From: an uncultured Parabacteroides sp.
Lineage (GTDB): Bacteria; Bacteroidota; Bacteroidia; Bacteroidales; Tannerellaceae
Assembly (NCBI GenBank): GCA_900541965.1
Contig: UQLN01000027.1
Span: 1 to 62,289 of the forward strand
DNA length: 62,289 nucleotides
Reading direction: 5' to 3'
The notes beneath the pieces are model-generated. The model made no database searches, was not told the DNA's origin, and was given only the letters and a program-made list of their open reading frames with translations. Below, piece after piece: positions 62,043-62,289 of this stretch (position 1 is the first letter of the stretch; each line of letters begins with the position of its first letter). The translations under genes and the position numbers were made by a program.

Positions 62043-62282
62043 CTACTCCATTGATTCCCGAATAATCCGCAAAGTTTCTTTCTTATACTCCTTGCGATCA
62101 TATTCAAATCCTCTACACATCCAACAGCTACACGGAGTACCTGTCGTTTTGTATACTTGTGCCCATTTGTCTTTTGCCAACTCAAACCAATGAGGGTGTT
62201 CATAATAGCTTCCATCCTCACGAATAATACAATGCCCATAAGCGGCATAAAGAACCATGCGAGCCTTAAACACACGAGCCAT
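62043..62282 (-). CDS. Small Cys-rich protein, probably near complete
   Basis: A 79-residue protein with CSCWMCRG (a CxCxxC pattern likely to bind a metal), a Tyr/Trp-rich N-terminal part (YYEHPHWFELAKDKW) and a basic tail. The frame may extend past the right edge, but ATG at 62282 gives a plausible start. I recall similar small proteins of unknown function in gut Bacteroidales. It is convergent with the RT gene. Confidence 0.5.
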   Translation of the reverse strand: MARVFKARMVLYAAYGHCIIREDGSYYEHPHWFELAKDKWAQVYKTTGTPCSCWMCRGFEYDRKEYKKETLRIIRESME

Positions 62283-62289
62283 TTGTTGG

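Noticed and set aside
34034..62289. Full conjugative element (ICE)
   Set aside because: Relaxase and MobC are present but no TraG/VirD4 or type IV secretion genes are in the window, so mobilizable is the safer call.

Overview
The window looks like a chromosome segment of a Bacteroidales bacterium, most likely Parabacteroides or a close Tannerellaceae relative. The evidence is the LpxC-FabZ fusion in an lpxD-lpxC/fabZ-lpxA operon, many promoters with the Bacteroides-type -7 box TAnnTTTG, FloA/NfeD, DUF1080 and DUF4-type Bacteroidales genes, and Bacteroides-type mobile element genes. Genus is an inference. No rRNA, tRNA or CRISPR array was seen.

Bases 1-34033 are ordinary housekeeping chromosome: a FadL-type porin, queuosine genes queC and queF, a DUF1080 protein, dnaX, an FtsB/DivIC-like division protein, a Skp-like OmpH, pepD, an exported phosphatase/nuclease, an M23 peptidase, a phosphosugar mutase, cdd, a LysM glucosaminidase, purM-prfA-pyrF, the lipid A operon, miaA, a TtcA-like thiolase, NfeD-FloA, a nucleoside phosphorylase, rpiA, a nitroreductase, a ferredoxin-like DUF362 protein and mnmE. 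The left edge (1-554) holds a 22-bp perfect inverted repeat around a promoter-like box, which resembles the invertible promoters of Bacteroidales surface loci.

From the 3' end of mnmE (about 34016) to the right edge lies an integrated mobilizable element. It has a multi-HTH protein, a tyrosine integrase, a DUF3987 and a DUF6371/Toprim replication pair, a candidate oriT, a MobC-like protein and an HUH relaxase. No conjugation machinery and no right attachment site is in the window. The insertion point at the conserved mnmE 3' end is analogous to that used by SGI1-type islands.

The element carries defence-like cargo. (i) 38152-40443: a HEPN-like protein with a DGQHR/DUF262-like partner. (ii) 45320-56059: a type I restriction-modification operon (XRE regulator, hsdR, hsdM, a RhuM insert, hsdS, DUF2971) with silent hsdS halves, a dedicated tyrosine recombinase and three copies of a 19-bp site in inverted arrangement, so target specificity can be switched by DNA inversion. 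(iii) 56184-56527: a VbhA-like Fic antitoxin broken by an exact 19-bp tandem duplication, with no Fic toxin left. (iv) 56742-61910: a tight operon of a DnaG-like CHC2-Toprim primase, an unrecognised 225-residue protein and a 1141-residue reverse transcriptase fused to an HD phosphohydrolase domain. This last operon is the best candidate for an undescribed (antiviral) system.
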